Assembly: GCA_903845055.1 (NCBI GenBank)
Contig: CAIMWF010000008.1
Span: 1-64,000 of the forward strand
DNA length: 64,000 nt
Source of the DNA: an uncultured Bacteroidales bacterium
Lineage (GTDB): Bacteria > Bacteroidota > Bacteroidia > Bacteroidales > FEN-979
Direction: 5' to 3'
A program made the translations under genes and the position numbers. Below are positions 51,749 to 60,291 of the stretch, piece by piece (the first letter of the stretch is position 1; every line of letters starts with the position of its first letter). A model generated the notes under the pieces. The model saw only the letters and a program-made list of their open reading frames with translations. It ran no database searches and was not told the DNA's origin.

Positions 51749-52768
51749 TCACTTCTTTTTCGACAGTGCCTGCTCCCATTTCCATGCCGAGAGCGTCATT
51801 TCGTCGAGGGTCTTTTCAGCCTTCCAACCCAGTTCGTTGTTTGCAAACCCTGTATCGGCCCAAACCTTTACAATATCACCCGCCCGGCGGGGCATGATCT
51901 CGTAAATCAGTTTCACGCCCGATGTCCTTTCGAACGATTTAATAACCTCCATGACCGAAAAGCCGTTGCCCGTTCCCAGGTTGAACACCTCCACCTCCTT
52001 TTTCCCTGTGTCACCGGTAAGCCGCTCAACGGCAATAACATGGGCCTTGGCCAGGTCGACAACATGAATATAATCGCGGATGGCTGTGCCATCGGTCGTA
52101 TCGTAGTCATCGCCCCACACCCTTAAAAAGGGACGTTTCCCGATGGCGGTCTGGGTAATATAAGGCATGAGGCAGTTTGGCACTCCCAGCGGGAGTTCCC
52201 CGATGAAGGCCGAATCGTGCGCACCGATCGGATTGAAATAGCGGAGGAGGATCCCGCGGATGTTCGCACTGGCACTCGTATCATGAATGATTTCCTCGCA
52301 GATCTGCTTGGTATTGCCGTAAGGCGAGGCTGCCTTCTGCACCGGTGTGTCCTCCCTTGCCGGCAGCACCTCCGGCTGCCCGTATACGGTGCAGGAGGAG
52401 GAGAACACAATATCTCGGATGTTGTTATCAACCATGCCCTGCAGAATGTTGACCAGCGACAGGAGGTTGTTGCGGTAATACATCAGCGGGAATTCAACGG
52501 ATTCACCCACGGCTTTGAAGGCCGCGAAATGAATGACAGCCCGGATGTCGTTATGAAGTTTGAAAAATGCAGCGGTCTTTTCAGGATCGGTAAGGTCAAA
52601 CTTCTCGAACAACGGTTTCTTTCCGGTGATTTTTGCAATGTTGTCGAGCACATCGATGGAGGAGTTGGACAGGTCGTCGACGATGATCACTTCATACCCT
52701 TTTGCCTGGAGTTCCACCACCGTATGAGATCCGATGTAACCTGTTCCACCCGTTACCAGAATTTTCAT
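51749..52768 (-). CDS. galE: UDP-glucose 4-epimerase
   Basis: A 339-residue SDR enzyme interconverting UDP-glucose and UDP-galactose (or the GlcNAc forms). 'VTGGTGYIGSHTVVEL' binds NAD. 'VIHFAAFKAVGESVEFPLMYY', 'FSSSCTVYGQ' and 'SPYGNTKQICEEII' (YxxxK) form the active site. 'YFNPIGAHDSAFIGE' and 'DYDTTDGTAIRDYIHVVDLA' are typical of GalE. Whether it accepts N-acetylated sugars cannot be told. It lies in the minus-strand sugar-nucleotide run. Confidence 0.95.
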   Translation of the reverse strand: MKILVTGGTGYIGSHTVVELQAKGYEVIIVDDLSNSSIDVLDNIAKITGKKPLFEKFDLTDPEKTAAFFKLHNDIRAVIHFAAFKAVGESVEFPLMYYRNNLLSLVNILQGMVDNNIRDIVFSSSCTVYGQPEVLPAREDTPVQKAASPYGNTKQICEEIIHDTSASANIRGILLRYFNPIGAHDSAFIGELPLGVPNCLMPYITQTAIGKRPFLRVWGDDYDTTDGTAIRDYIHVVDLAKAHVIAVERLTGDTGKKEVEVFNLGTGNGFSVMEVIKSFERTSGVKLIYEIMPRRAGDIVKVWADTGFANNELGWKAEKTLDEMTLSAWKWEQALSKKK

Positions 52769-52800
52769 GACTTTCGAATTAATGAATAAAGCAGGCTAAG

Positions 52801-53796
52801 TTATAAACTTTTTGCAATGGACCGTAGGATCGGGTGGTAATCGCCCGAAAGGCCAACCGGGGGGGCATTCCTGATCCTGTAAACAGTGTCGATGCACTGC
52901 TTTGCATCGTTGATCCCGAAACCATTACCTGCAATGATGTCGCAGTACGATTCGGTATGTAGTTCGGTAAAACCATCGCTGAATTCAATCTCCTCGCTTC
53001 CCATCAGCAGGGAGCGGTAGGTGCGTTTTCCCATTGCTCTCACTTCGGCGGGGATGTCGTTGTAGTCGATGCTCAGGAACCACCTGACATTGGCATGTTC
53101 AAGCCGGAGCATTCCGGCTGCCTTGTTTTCGGTGAGCAGGTGAACGGTATTTTCCCGGACAGCTCCGAAAACCCAGGTCAGCATGTCGAAGAAATGAACG
53201 CCGATGTTGGTGGCGATGCCCCCCGATTTGGAAACGTCACCCTTCCACGCACGATAATACCAGTTGCCGCGGGAGGTGATGTAGGTAAGGTCAAGATCAT
53301 AATTTTTGTCTGCAGGCCCAGTCCGGATTCTTTCCCTCAACCCGATGATGGCAGGATGAAGCCGCAACTGGAGAATCGTGAAAACCTTTTTCCCGGTCTC
53401 CGATTCGATCTCCTGCAGGGCGTCAAGGTTCCAGGGGTTGAGTACGATGGGCTTTTCACAGATCGCATGCGCATCGTTACGCAAGGCCAGGCGGATGTGC
53501 GAATCGTGCATGTAGTTTGGCGAACATATCGAAACGAAATCGACCTTTTTGTCCCCCGGTTTCCCCGCATCGTTTTTTTCCCGACGTAATTTATCGAGGT
53601 GGCGGTCAAACCGTTCAGGTTCGATAAAGAAATCGGCCTGCGGGAAATAACTGTCGATAACCCCGACACCGTCGTATGGGTCCAAGGCGCAAACCAGTTG
53701 GTTGCCGGTATCCCTGATTGCTTTCATGTGGCGTGGGGCGATATACCCGGCGGCCCCGATCAGGGCGAAATTGAATGGTCTCTTTGATTCAGTCAT
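52801..53796 (-). CDS. Gfo/Idh/MocA dehydrogenase, WbpB/WlbA-like (UDP-GlcNAcA 3-dehydrogenase)
   Basis: A 331-residue NAD-dependent oxidoreductase. The Rossmann start is 'FALIGAAGYIAPRHMKAIRD', followed by 'DPYDGVGVIDSYFPQADFF', 'SICSPNYMHDSHIRLALR', and 'ICEKPIVLNPWNLDAL' with the catalytic EKP. 'ATNIGVHFFDMLTWVFG' supplies the active-site His. These match WbpB/WlbA, which oxidises C3 of UDP-N-acetylglucosaminuronate. The order with the acetyltransferase and aminotransferase is the same three-enzyme set known from Pseudomonas and Bordetella O-antigen clusters. It overlaps the acetyltransferase by one base. Confidence 0.9.
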   Translation of the reverse strand: MTESKRPFNFALIGAAGYIAPRHMKAIRDTGNQLVCALDPYDGVGVIDSYFPQADFFIEPERFDRHLDKLRREKNDAGKPGDKKVDFVSICSPNYMHDSHIRLALRNDAHAICEKPIVLNPWNLDALQEIESETGKKVFTILQLRLHPAIIGLRERIRTGPADKNYDLDLTYITSRGNWYYRAWKGDVSKSGGIATNIGVHFFDMLTWVFGAVRENTVHLLTENKAAGMLRLEHANVRWFLSIDYNDIPAEVRAMGKRTYRSLLMGSEEIEFSDGFTELHTESYCDIIAGNGFGINDAKQCIDTVYRIRNAPPVGLSGDYHPILRSIAKSL

Positions 53797-54383
53797 TATA
53801 TTTTCACGATTTTAACAACATTCCCCCCTGGGGTGAGCTGGTATTTTTCAAGGCTCTCCGGGCAGTTAGCGATGCCATATTCATCAAAATGAAGCCTGTG
53901 ACCGTATTCGCTCATCCAGCCAACATGCCGGCCCGGGTTCCCGACAATCAAGGCATAGGCCGGGACATTTTTTGTCACAACCGAACCGGCGCCGATGAAG
54001 GAGAATTCGCCGATCTCGTTGCCGCAAACGATCGTGGCATTGGCCCCGATCGATGCACCGCGTTTCACCAGGGTTGCCTGGTACTGGTCCTTGCGAAGGA
54101 TATGGCTGCGCGGGTTGATCACATTGGTGAATACCATCGACGGTCCGAGAAATACATCATCCTCACATATAACACCGGTATAGATGGAAACATTGTTCTG
54201 AACCTTCACATTTTTTCCGAGCACCACGTCGGGAGATATAACGACGTTTTGCCCGAGGTTGCAATGCTCCCCGATAACACACCCCTTCATGATGTGCGAA
54301 AAATGCCAGATCTTCGTTCCTTTCCCGATCCTGCACCCTTCGTCGATAACAGCGGTTTCGTGGGCGAAATAGTCAGCTTCCAT
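53796..54383 (-). CDS. WbpD/WlbB-like N-acetyltransferase (left-handed beta-helix)
   Basis: A 195-residue hexapeptide-repeat acyltransferase. Repeats such as '[20 protein letters not shown]', '[20 protein letters not shown]' and '[20 protein letters not shown]' build the left-handed helix. '[11 protein letters not shown]' is typical of WbpD/WlbB, which acetylates the 3-amino group of UDP-GlcNAc3N-uronate. It starts 2 bases after the aminotransferase stop and overlaps the dehydrogenase start, so all three enzymes are made together. Confidence 0.92.
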   Translation of the reverse strand: MEADYFAHETAVIDEGCRIGKGTKIWHFSHIMKGCVIGEHCNLGQNVVISPDVVLGKNVKVQNNVSIYTGVICEDDVFLGPSMVFTNVINPRSHILRKDQYQATLVKRGASIGANATIVCGNEIGEFSFIGAGSVVTKNVPAYALIVGNPGRHVGWMSEYGHRLHFDEYGIANCPESLEKYQLTPGGNVVKIVKI

Positions 54384-54385
54384 GA

Positions 54386-55516
54386 TCAGCGGTTTAAGAA
54401 TTCAAGGACATGGTGGGTGATATAGGTCAGCTGCTCAGGATCCAGTTCTGTATGCATGGGGAGCGAGAATACTGTTTCACACAGATGCTCGGTAACCGGG
54501 AAATCACCCGGTTTGTATCTCGGATCGAGGTAAGCTTTCTGCATATGCATGGGAACCGGGTAATAGATCATTGCCGGGATCTCTTTCGAGCCGAGATATT
54601 CAATCAATGCTTTTCTATCCACCCCGCTGGTCACCAGGGTATACTGGTGAAATACATGGCTCGATTTTGCGTAGCGGACCGGGACCCTCAGTTTCGGATG
54701 ATTGTTAAATGCATTGTCATAAAAGTCGGCAGCCCGCCTGCGCCTGGAGGCATATTCGTCGAGACGGGCCAGTTTAACCCGGAGAACAGCCGCCTGGATG
54801 CTGTCGAGCCTCGAATTGACCCCGATGTAATCGTGGTAATAGCGAACAGTCATGCCATGATTGACCACAATGCGCATCTGTTTTGCAAGGTCATCATCGT
54901 TTGTAAAGATGGCTCCCCCGTCGCCGTAACATCCCAGGTTTTTTGAAGGGAAGAAGGAGGTGCAGCCGATGTTCCCGATGGTGCCGGCTTTTTTGGAAGT
55001 TCCGTCATTGAAATAATAATCGGAACCGATGGCCTGGCAATTGTCCTCGATGACAAACAGGTTGTGTTTTGCTGCAATGGACATGATCTCTTCCATCGGG
55101 GCGGTCTGCCCGAAAAGGTGCACGGGTACGATGGCTTTCGTTTTCGGTGTAACAGCCCGCTCGATGGCGGCGGGATCGATGTTGAAGGTGCCGGGATCCA
55201 CATCCACGAGTACCGGTACAAGTTTCAGCAGGGCGATCACCTCGGCCGTGGCGATGAAGGTGAAGGAGGTGGTGATCACCTCGTCGCCCGGCTTAAGATC
55301 CAGGGCCATCATGGAAACCTGGAGTGCATCGGTCCCGTTTGCACAGGGGATTACGTGCTTCACACCAAGGAACTGTTCAAGTTCCTTTTGAAAGCCACTC
55401 ACGGCGGCACCGTTGATAAATGCACAGGAGTCGATCACCTCCTGGATTCCTTTGTCGATTTCGGCTTTGATGTCAAGGTACTGGCTGCGCAGGTCAACCA
55501 TCTGTAGTTTCTTCAT
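54386..55516 (-). CDS. DegT/DnrJ/EryC1/StrS aminotransferase, WbpE/WlbC-like
   Basis: A 376-residue PLP enzyme that puts an amino group on a keto-sugar nucleotide. The PLP Lys is in '[20 protein letters not shown]'. Other marks are '[20 protein letters not shown]', '[18 protein letters not shown]', '[15 protein letters not shown]', '[13 protein letters not shown]' and '[16 protein letters not shown]'. With its two downstream partners it resembles WbpE for UDP-GlcNAc(3NAc)A synthesis. The UDP-GlcNAc 6-dehydrogenase (WbpA) needed first is not in the window. The gene leads the sugar-nucleotide operon. Confidence 0.94.
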   Translation of the reverse strand: MKKLQMVDLRSQYLDIKAEIDKGIQEVIDSCAFINGAAVSGFQKELEQFLGVKHVIPCANGTDALQVSMMALDLKPGDEVITTSFTFIATAEVIALLKLVPVLVDVDPGTFNIDPAAIERAVTPKTKAIVPVHLFGQTAPMEEIMSIAAKHNLFVIEDNCQAIGSDYYFNDGTSKKAGTIGNIGCTSFFPSKNLGCYGDGGAIFTNDDDLAKQMRIVVNHGMTVRYYHDYIGVNSRLDSIQAAVLRVKLARLDEYASRRRRAADFYDNAFNNHPKLRVPVRYAKSSHVFHQYTLVTSGVDRKALIEYLGSKEIPAMIYYPVPMHMQKAYLDPRYKPGDFPVTEHLCETVFSLPMHTELDPEQLTYITHHVLEFLNR

Positions 55517-55550
55517 CAGGGAATGTTTTTGAAATTTGTGCTATTTTGTG

Positions 55551-55558
55551 CAAAGTTA
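55551..55558 (-). promoter_or_regulatory. Candidate -7 promoter box of the sugar-nucleotide operon
   Basis: Minus-strand TAACTTTG fits TAnnTTTG and lies 34 bases upstream of the aminotransferase ATG. A TTG at a 14-base distance is too close to be a normal -33 element. Confidence 0.5.
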
Positions 55559-55641
55559 AATAATAAATCCTCCAATGACGTAGAGCGGCGCCGCAATATG
55601 AGGTCTTTTCGGAAAATTGAGGAGGTGGGGAAGAAGCCGGT

Positions 55642-55710
55642 AAATGACAAATGACGAGTGACGAATGACAAGTGGAGTTACGATTTACGAATGACGATTT
55701 ACGATTTGGG
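55642..55710. repeat. Degenerate heptamer tandem repeat (AAATGAC / ATTTACG units)
   Basis: About ten 7-bp units, drifting from aaatgac, gagtgac and gaatgac to atttacg, aatgacg and atttacg. It lies in the 279-base gap between two divergent genes, between their candidate -7 boxes. The atttacg unit is the same as in the array before secG. Confidence 0.75.
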
Positions 55711-55753
55711 GAATAGAAACGGGGTTGCCGGAAGGGAAGGTTTTTATTTTTGT

Positions 55754-55761
55754 TATCTTTG
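55754..55761 (+). promoter_or_regulatory. Candidate -7 promoter box of elbB
   Basis: TATCTTTG fits TAnnTTTG, 34 bases upstream of the ATG at 55796. A TTG at 55725 is 26 bases away, longer than the usual spacing. Confidence 0.45.
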
Positions 55762-55795
55762 GAGATGAGTAATTACATCTAATCCTTTGTTTCCT

Positions 55796-56452
55796 ATGAA
55801 GAAATTTGCTGTTGTTTTATCGGGTTGCGGCGTCTATGACGGGACCGAAATCCAGGAGGCGGTGCTGACCCTGCTGGCCATCGATAAAGCCGGGGCATCG
55901 TACCAGTGTTTTGCCCCCGAGATGGAACAATATCATACGATAAACCACCTTACGGGGCATGAGACAGGCGAAAAGCGGGATGTGCTGGCCGAATCGGCAC
56001 GTATAGCCCGGGGCGATATCAAGCCTCTTTCCGGATTCAGTAGTGATTCGTTCGACGCGCTGATTTTCCCCGGGGGGTTCGGTGCTGCAAAAAACCTGTG
56101 CGACTGGGCAATCAAAGGGGACAACTGTAATGTAAAGCCCGAGGTCGAACGGGCGGTTAAATTGATGTCGGAGGCAAGGAAGCCCATCGGCGCCATATGT
56201 ATCGCCCCGGTGGTCCTGGCGGGGCTGTTCCGCGGCACGAAACTGACTACCGGGAATGATCCCGCATCGAAAAAATTCATTGAAAAGACGGGCAACCGCT
56301 ATGCCGTTGCAACGCATGGCGAGGTGATCTGCGACCCTGAAAAGAAATTATTCACGACACCCTGTTATATGCTGGAGGCTTCCATTTCGCAGATTGCGGA
56401 AGGAACGGAAAACATCGTTCGTGAAATGTTGGAATCTATGCGTACACCTTAA
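55796..56452 (+). CDS. elbB: Isoprenoid biosynthesis glyoxalase ElbB
   Basis: A 218-residue DJ-1/PfpI superfamily protein. 'AVVLSGCGVYDGTEIQEAV' is the ElbB start, 'DALIFPGGFGAAKNLCDWA' holds the acidic and backbone parts of the active site, and 'GAICIAPVVLAGL' places the nucleophilic Cys (AICIAP). 'TGNDPASKKFIEKTG' is also typical. E. coli ElbB has weak glyoxalase activity; the true role is unclear. ATG at 55796 follows three in-frame codons (MFP) not needed. The 3' end overlaps the convergent buk stop by 17 bases. Confidence 0.94.
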   Translation: MKKFAVVLSGCGVYDGTEIQEAVLTLLAIDKAGASYQCFAPEMEQYHTINHLTGHETGEKRDVLAESARIARGDIKPLSGFSSDSFDALIFPGGFGAAKNLCDWAIKGDNCNVKPEVERAVKLMSEARKPIGAICIAPVVLAGLFRGTKLTTGNDPASKKFIEKTGNRYAVATHGEVICDPEKKLFTTPCYMLEASISQIAEGTENIVREMLESMRTP

Positions 56453-57512
56453 CATCAAGCTCCCCGCGGACCACCATGAGGCCGTTGATGGCAAGGGCGC
56501 GCATTTCATCCTCGCCGGGGTAGATATGGATCGGGGCCAGTTTGTAAACCCTTTCCTGTATCCAGTTGACAAATCCTTTGTCGTATGCGATGCCGCCCGT
56601 GATCAGGATGGCATCCACTTCACATTTGAGCACGGTGTACATCTCCCCGATGAATTTGGCCACCTGGTATGCCATCGCATGGTAGATCAGTTCGGCTTCC
56701 GCATTCCCGGCATCGACCATTTTTTCCACATCATAAGCATTGTTGGTGCCCAGGTAGGCCACCAGTCCGCCCTCTCCCTTGACCATTTTCTGAACCTCCT
56801 TCTGCTGGTATTTGCCGCTGAAGCAAAGTCTTACGAGGTCCATGACCGGGAGCGTCCCCGAGCGTTCGGGGCTGAAGGGGCCTTCGCCGTCGAGTCCCTG
56901 GTTCACGTCGATCACCTGTCCTTTGCGATGGGCGCCGATGGTAATCCCACCGCCAAGGTGGGCAACAATGAGGTTGAGATCTTCGTATTTCCGGCGGATT
57001 GACCGGGCATATTCGCGGGCGACAGCCTTCTGGTTCAAAGCATGGAAAATGGAAACACGCGTAAAAAGAGGGTGCCCGGTAATCCGTGCGATGTCGTCAA
57101 ATTCATCCACCACGATCGGGTCGACGATATAGGCGCGTGCACTGGGCATCGATGAAACCAGGTCATGTGCGATCAGTCCGCCCAGGTTGCTTGCGTGCTC
57201 GCCAAAAGGACTGTTCTGGAGATCGGCGATCATCGCCTCATTTACTTCATAAATGCCCGAGGGGATCGGTTTAAGCAGGCCCCCGCGGCCCACCACGGCC
57301 TGCAGATCGGTGATCTGCATGTCGGCCTCCTGCAACTGCTCCAGGATCACTTTTTTACGCAGATCGAACTGGTCGGTGATCTTCGCGTAGGGAGCAAGTT
57401 CTTCGCTGGTGTGTTTGATATTCTTTAAGAAAACCGGATCCGTGTTCTGGTACACGGCAATTTTTGTGGAGGTTGAGCCCGGGTTGACAGCTAGAATTCT
57501 GACGTCTTTCAT
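56436..57512 (-). CDS. buk: Butyrate kinase (or branched-chain fatty acid kinase)
   Basis: A 358-residue acetokinase-family enzyme that turns butyryl phosphate and ADP into butyrate and ATP; homologues also use isobutyrate and isovalerate. Marks: 'ILAVNPGSTSTKIAVYQN', 'VVGRGGLLKPIPSGIYEVNE', 'NLGGLIAHDL', 'NLIVAHLGGGITIGAHRKG', 'LDGEGPFSPERSGTLP' and 'ILITGGIAYDKGFV'. It is the last gene of ptb / permease / buk, 2 bases after the permease stop. Substrate preference cannot be told from sequence. Confidence 0.95.
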   Translation of the reverse strand: MKDVRILAVNPGSTSTKIAVYQNTDPVFLKNIKHTSEELAPYAKITDQFDLRKKVILEQLQEADMQITDLQAVVGRGGLLKPIPSGIYEVNEAMIADLQNSPFGEHASNLGGLIAHDLVSSMPSARAYIVDPIVVDEFDDIARITGHPLFTRVSIFHALNQKAVAREYARSIRRKYEDLNLIVAHLGGGITIGAHRKGQVIDVNQGLDGEGPFSPERSGTLPVMDLVRLCFSGKYQQKEVQKMVKGEGGLVAYLGTNNAYDVEKMVDAGNAEAELIYHAMAYQVAKFIGEMYTVLKCEVDAILITGGIAYDKGFVNWIQERVYKLAPIHIYPGEDEMRALAINGLMVVRGELDVKVYA

Positions 57513-57514
57513 TA

Positions 57515-59062
57515 CTATAATCCCTGTTTTGCAGACTTGTTCAATATTCGTTGTTTACTATGCCTGATGCCGTAAGTGAAGTAGATCACAAACCCGATCG
57601 CCATCCATATGAACAGCCGCAGCCAGGTATCCAATGGCAGTGCCGCCATTTGTATGAAGCATATCAGGGCGCCCAGGATCGGGATCAGGGGCACAAACGG
57701 AGTACGGAACGGTCGTTCGAGATCGGGCCTTGTTTTTCTTAAAACAATAATACTGGCGCAAACGATGGCGAAGGCAAGAAGGGTGCCGATGGAGACCAGT
57801 TCCCCGAGAATGCTGATGGGAAGCACACCGGCAAGAACTATGGCCACAAGCCCGGTGAGGATGGTGCTGACATAGGGTGTTTTATATTTTCGATGCACCT
57901 TTGAGAAAACCGGCGGAAGCAGGCCATCTTTGGACATGGAGTAAAAAATCCGAGGCTGTCCCATGAGCATGACCAGGATCACGGAACTCAGGCCGGCGAT
58001 GGCGGCGATCTTTACGATGGGCCGCAGCCAGAACATTCCCTCTCCCATCGCATTCACACCAACGGCCACCGGGTCGGAAACGTTCAGCGTCGTATAGCTG
58101 ACGATCCCTGTCAGGACAATGGCAACAAGGATATAGAGCACCGTGGAAATGCTCAGCGAACCGAGGATCCCGATGGGCATGTCGCGCTGCGGGTTTTTAG
58201 CCTCCTGGGCAGCGGTCGAAACCGCGTCAAACCCGATGTAGGCGAAAAATATCACCCCCGCTCCCCTGAGGATGCCGCTCCAGCCGAAATGGCCCCATAC
58301 TCCCGTGTTTTTGGGAATGAAAGGATGCCAGTTCCCTGCATGTACAAAGGCAATGCCAATGGCAATGAAGAGGATGATGACCGAAACCTTGACAATGACC
58401 ATGATGTTGTTGAAATTGGCTGATTCCCTGATCCCGATGATCAGCAGCGAGGTCAGTGCGGCAATGATGAACATGGCAGGCAGGTTGATGATTGCCGTCA
58501 CATGCGGCAGCGCCGCCACGTTAACCCCCTGTTCAACCAGGCTTGCCGAAAGGTTGGACGTGAGTTGCTGCCAACCGACCTTTGGAAGTTCCACCAGTAC
58601 GGACCCGGTTGCCGCAGTAAAAACCGTGGGAATATGGATCCCGAAATCATGGAGGAAACTTACGACATAACCCGACCATCCTACCGAAACGGTCGAGGCC
58701 GCGAAGAGGTATTCAAGGATCAGGTCCCAGCCAATGATCCACGCCAAAAACTCACCCAGCGTAGCATAGGAATAGGTGTAGGCACTGCCTGATATCGGGA
58801 TCATCGAGGCAAACTCGGCATAACACAACCCGGCAAACGCGCAGGCAATCCCCGAAATGATAAAGGAAATCACAATGGCAGGGCCGGCGTATTGCGCGGC
58901 GGCCTGCCCGGTCAGGACGAAAATGCCCGCCCCGATGATGGCCCCTATTCCAAGGGTTGTCAGGTTCAGTTTGGTAAGCGTTTTCTTTAAACCCGATTTG
59001 TTGTCTTTCGCCTCCTGCATTAAATCGGTGAGCGATTTTGTCAGGAACAGGTTGTTGCCCAT
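57515..59062 (-). CDS. APC superfamily amino acid permease
   Basis: A 515-residue inner-membrane transporter with about 12 predicted helices. 'TTLGIGAIIGAGIFVLTGQAA' is the substrate-binding first helix of the cationic amino acid transporter group, and 'CYAEFASMIPISGSAYTYSY', 'GFDAVSTAAQEAKNPQRDMP' and 'GQPRIFYSMSKDGLLP' are strong family marks. A hydrophilic N-terminus of about 28 residues precedes helix 1. It lies between ptb and buk (2-base and 24-base gaps), suggesting uptake of an amino acid whose breakdown feeds this acid-forming pathway; the substrate is not known. Confidence 0.93.
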   Translation of the reverse strand: MGNNLFLTKSLTDLMQEAKDNKSGLKKTLTKLNLTTLGIGAIIGAGIFVLTGQAAAQYAGPAIVISFIISGIACAFAGLCYAEFASMIPISGSAYTYSYATLGEFLAWIIGWDLILEYLFAASTVSVGWSGYVVSFLHDFGIHIPTVFTAATGSVLVELPKVGWQQLTSNLSASLVEQGVNVAALPHVTAIINLPAMFIIAALTSLLIIGIRESANFNNIMVIVKVSVIILFIAIGIAFVHAGNWHPFIPKNTGVWGHFGWSGILRGAGVIFFAYIGFDAVSTAAQEAKNPQRDMPIGILGSLSISTVLYILVAIVLTGIVSYTTLNVSDPVAVGVNAMGEGMFWLRPIVKIAAIAGLSSVILVMLMGQPRIFYSMSKDGLLPPVFSKVHRKYKTPYVSTILTGLVAIVLAGVLPISILGELVSIGTLLAFAIVCASIIVLRKTRPDLERPFRTPFVPLIPILGALICFIQMAALPLDTWLRLFIWMAIGFVIYFTYGIRHSKQRILNKSAKQGL

Positions 59063-59086
59063 GGGGTCAGTTTAAGGAAAGGGTTG

Positions 59087-60013
59087 CTAAATCGCAGCGG
59101 CCATCACAATGCTTGCTTGTTTCGACTCTTCCGTATCGGAGCGGGAGGTCAGTACAATGGGGGCGGCGGCCCCCAGAACAACGGCAGCAAGTTTTGCATT
59201 GGCCGAAAAGCCAAAGGCCTTGTAGAGAATGTTACCGGCTTCGATATCGGGAACGATCAGCAGGTCGGCATCGCCGGCCACGTCGCTTACGATTCCCTTG
59301 TGCTTGGCACTGGCAGCGCTAACGGCATTGTCGTAAGCCAGCGGGCCGTCGATGATGCAGTTCTTGATCTGTCCGCGCTGGCTCATCTTTGACAGCAGGG
59401 CAGCTTCCATGGTGGCAGGCATGGCCTCGTTGACCATTTCCACAGCAGCCAGTACGGCAACCTTGGGCCTGGCATAGCCAAGCTTGTTCATGAATTCGAC
59501 GGCATTGACGGTCAGGGCAACCTTGGTTTTGAAATCGGGCGCCGGGATCATGGCTGCATCAGTTAACCCAAGGAGTTTATGATAGGTAGGAACTTCAAAA
59601 AGTGCAAAATGCGACAGCACCTCTCCCTTGCGCAAACCGTTTTCCTTATCGAGGACCCCGCGGAGAAAAACAGCCGTGGGAACATTCCCCTTCATCAGGA
59701 TGTCGGCCTCCTTGTTACGCACCATCTTGACGGCGATCTTCACCGAGTTGGTGTCAACCTCTTCGTTGATGATCCGCATCTTGCTGACGTCGAGTTTCAG
59801 CTTGGCAGCGATTTCATGGATCTTTTTTTCATTCCCGACGAGGATCGCCTCAACGATGCCCATCCTGTCAACCGCGCAGATCGCCTCCAGGCAGTGTTCA
59901 TCGTGGGCTACAGCCACGGCCAGTCTTTTCTTGTTCGATTTCCTTGCCAGTTCATTGAGATCGGAGAGTTTTGTAAGGCATGTGGCTCCGGTTGCCCCTG
60001 TAGTTGTTGTCAT
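59087..60013 (-). CDS. ptb: Phosphate butyryltransferase
   Basis: A 308-residue phosphotransacylase converting butyryl-CoA to butyryl phosphate, the partner of Buk. Recognisable parts are 'RLAVAVAHDEHCLEAICAVD', 'VRNKEADILMKGNVPTAVFL', 'FEVPTYHKLLGLTDAAMIPA', 'CIIDGPLAYDNAVSAASAKH' and 'DLLIVPDIEAGNILYKAF'. These fit Ptb rather than acetyl-specific Pta. It is first in ptb / permease / buk. Its leader carries a 104-base octamer array. Confidence 0.93.
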   Translation of the reverse strand: MTTTTGATGATCLTKLSDLNELARKSNKKRLAVAVAHDEHCLEAICAVDRMGIVEAILVGNEKKIHEIAAKLKLDVSKMRIINEEVDTNSVKIAVKMVRNKEADILMKGNVPTAVFLRGVLDKENGLRKGEVLSHFALFEVPTYHKLLGLTDAAMIPAPDFKTKVALTVNAVEFMNKLGYARPKVAVLAAVEMVNEAMPATMEAALLSKMSQRGQIKNCIIDGPLAYDNAVSAASAKHKGIVSDVAGDADLLIVPDIEAGNILYKAFGFSANAKLAAVVLGAAAPIVLTSRSDTEESKQASIVMAAAI

Positions 60014-60044
60014 ATATCTGAAATTAATAATTAAAAATTACGAA

Positions 60045-60148
60045 TCACCTTGTCACCTTTTCACCCTGTCACCTTTTCACCTTGTCACCCTGTCACCTTT
60101 TCACCCTGTCACCTTGTCACCCTGTCAACTTTTCACCCTGTCACCGAT
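60045..60148. repeat. Octamer tandem repeat, 13 units (TCACCYTG / TCACCTTT)
   Basis: Thirteen 8-bp units in register: tcaccttg, tcaccttt and tcaccctg in mixed order, with two diverged units (tcaacttt and tcaccgat). It lies 32 bases upstream of the ptb start codon. On the minus strand the units read CAAGGTGA, AAAGGTGA and CAGGGTGA. With the predicted promoter at 60194-60225 the array would be inside the ptb leader RNA. Confidence 0.93.
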
Positions 60149-60193
60149 TTTCCACCCCACCTGTTAACCTCTTCACAATAGTTTCTTTGGGAG

Positions 60194-60225
60194 CAAACCT
60201 ACGTGAATTTTGGCAAACAGACAAG
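60194..60225 (-). promoter_or_regulatory. Bacteroidota-type promoter of the ptb operon
   Basis: Minus-strand TAGGTTTG (60194-60201) and CTTG (60222-60225) are separated by 20 bases, close to the consensus. Transcription would start near 60187 and give a leader of about 175 bases containing the octamer array. Confidence 0.6.
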
Positions 60226-60259
60226 GAGTTACGAAAAAAAGTTACGTGAAAATATTTTC

Positions 60260-60267
60260 TACCTTTG
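60260..60267 (+). promoter_or_regulatory. Candidate -7 promoter box of tryptophanase
   Basis: TACCTTTG fits TAnnTTTG, 24 bases upstream of the ATG at 60292. No clear -33 element. There is no sign of a TnaC-like leader peptide in the short leader. Confidence 0.5.
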
Positions 60268-60291
60268 CTGTAATTATATAACCGCATCATT

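Noticed and set aside
56436-56452. Frameshift or annotation error where elbB and buk overlap
   Set aside because: The 17-base overlap is between the 3' ends of two intact convergent genes; similar short overlaps occur at 7492-7501 and 19438-19441.
60045-60148. The octamer array as a CRISPR
   Set aside because: The units are 8 bp and contiguous, with no spacers and no cas genes nearby.
59579-60167. Plus-strand frames of 150-180 codons across ptb and the octamer array
   Set aside because: They are opposite a clear ptb gene; one ends in a repetitive peptide made by translating the octamer array.
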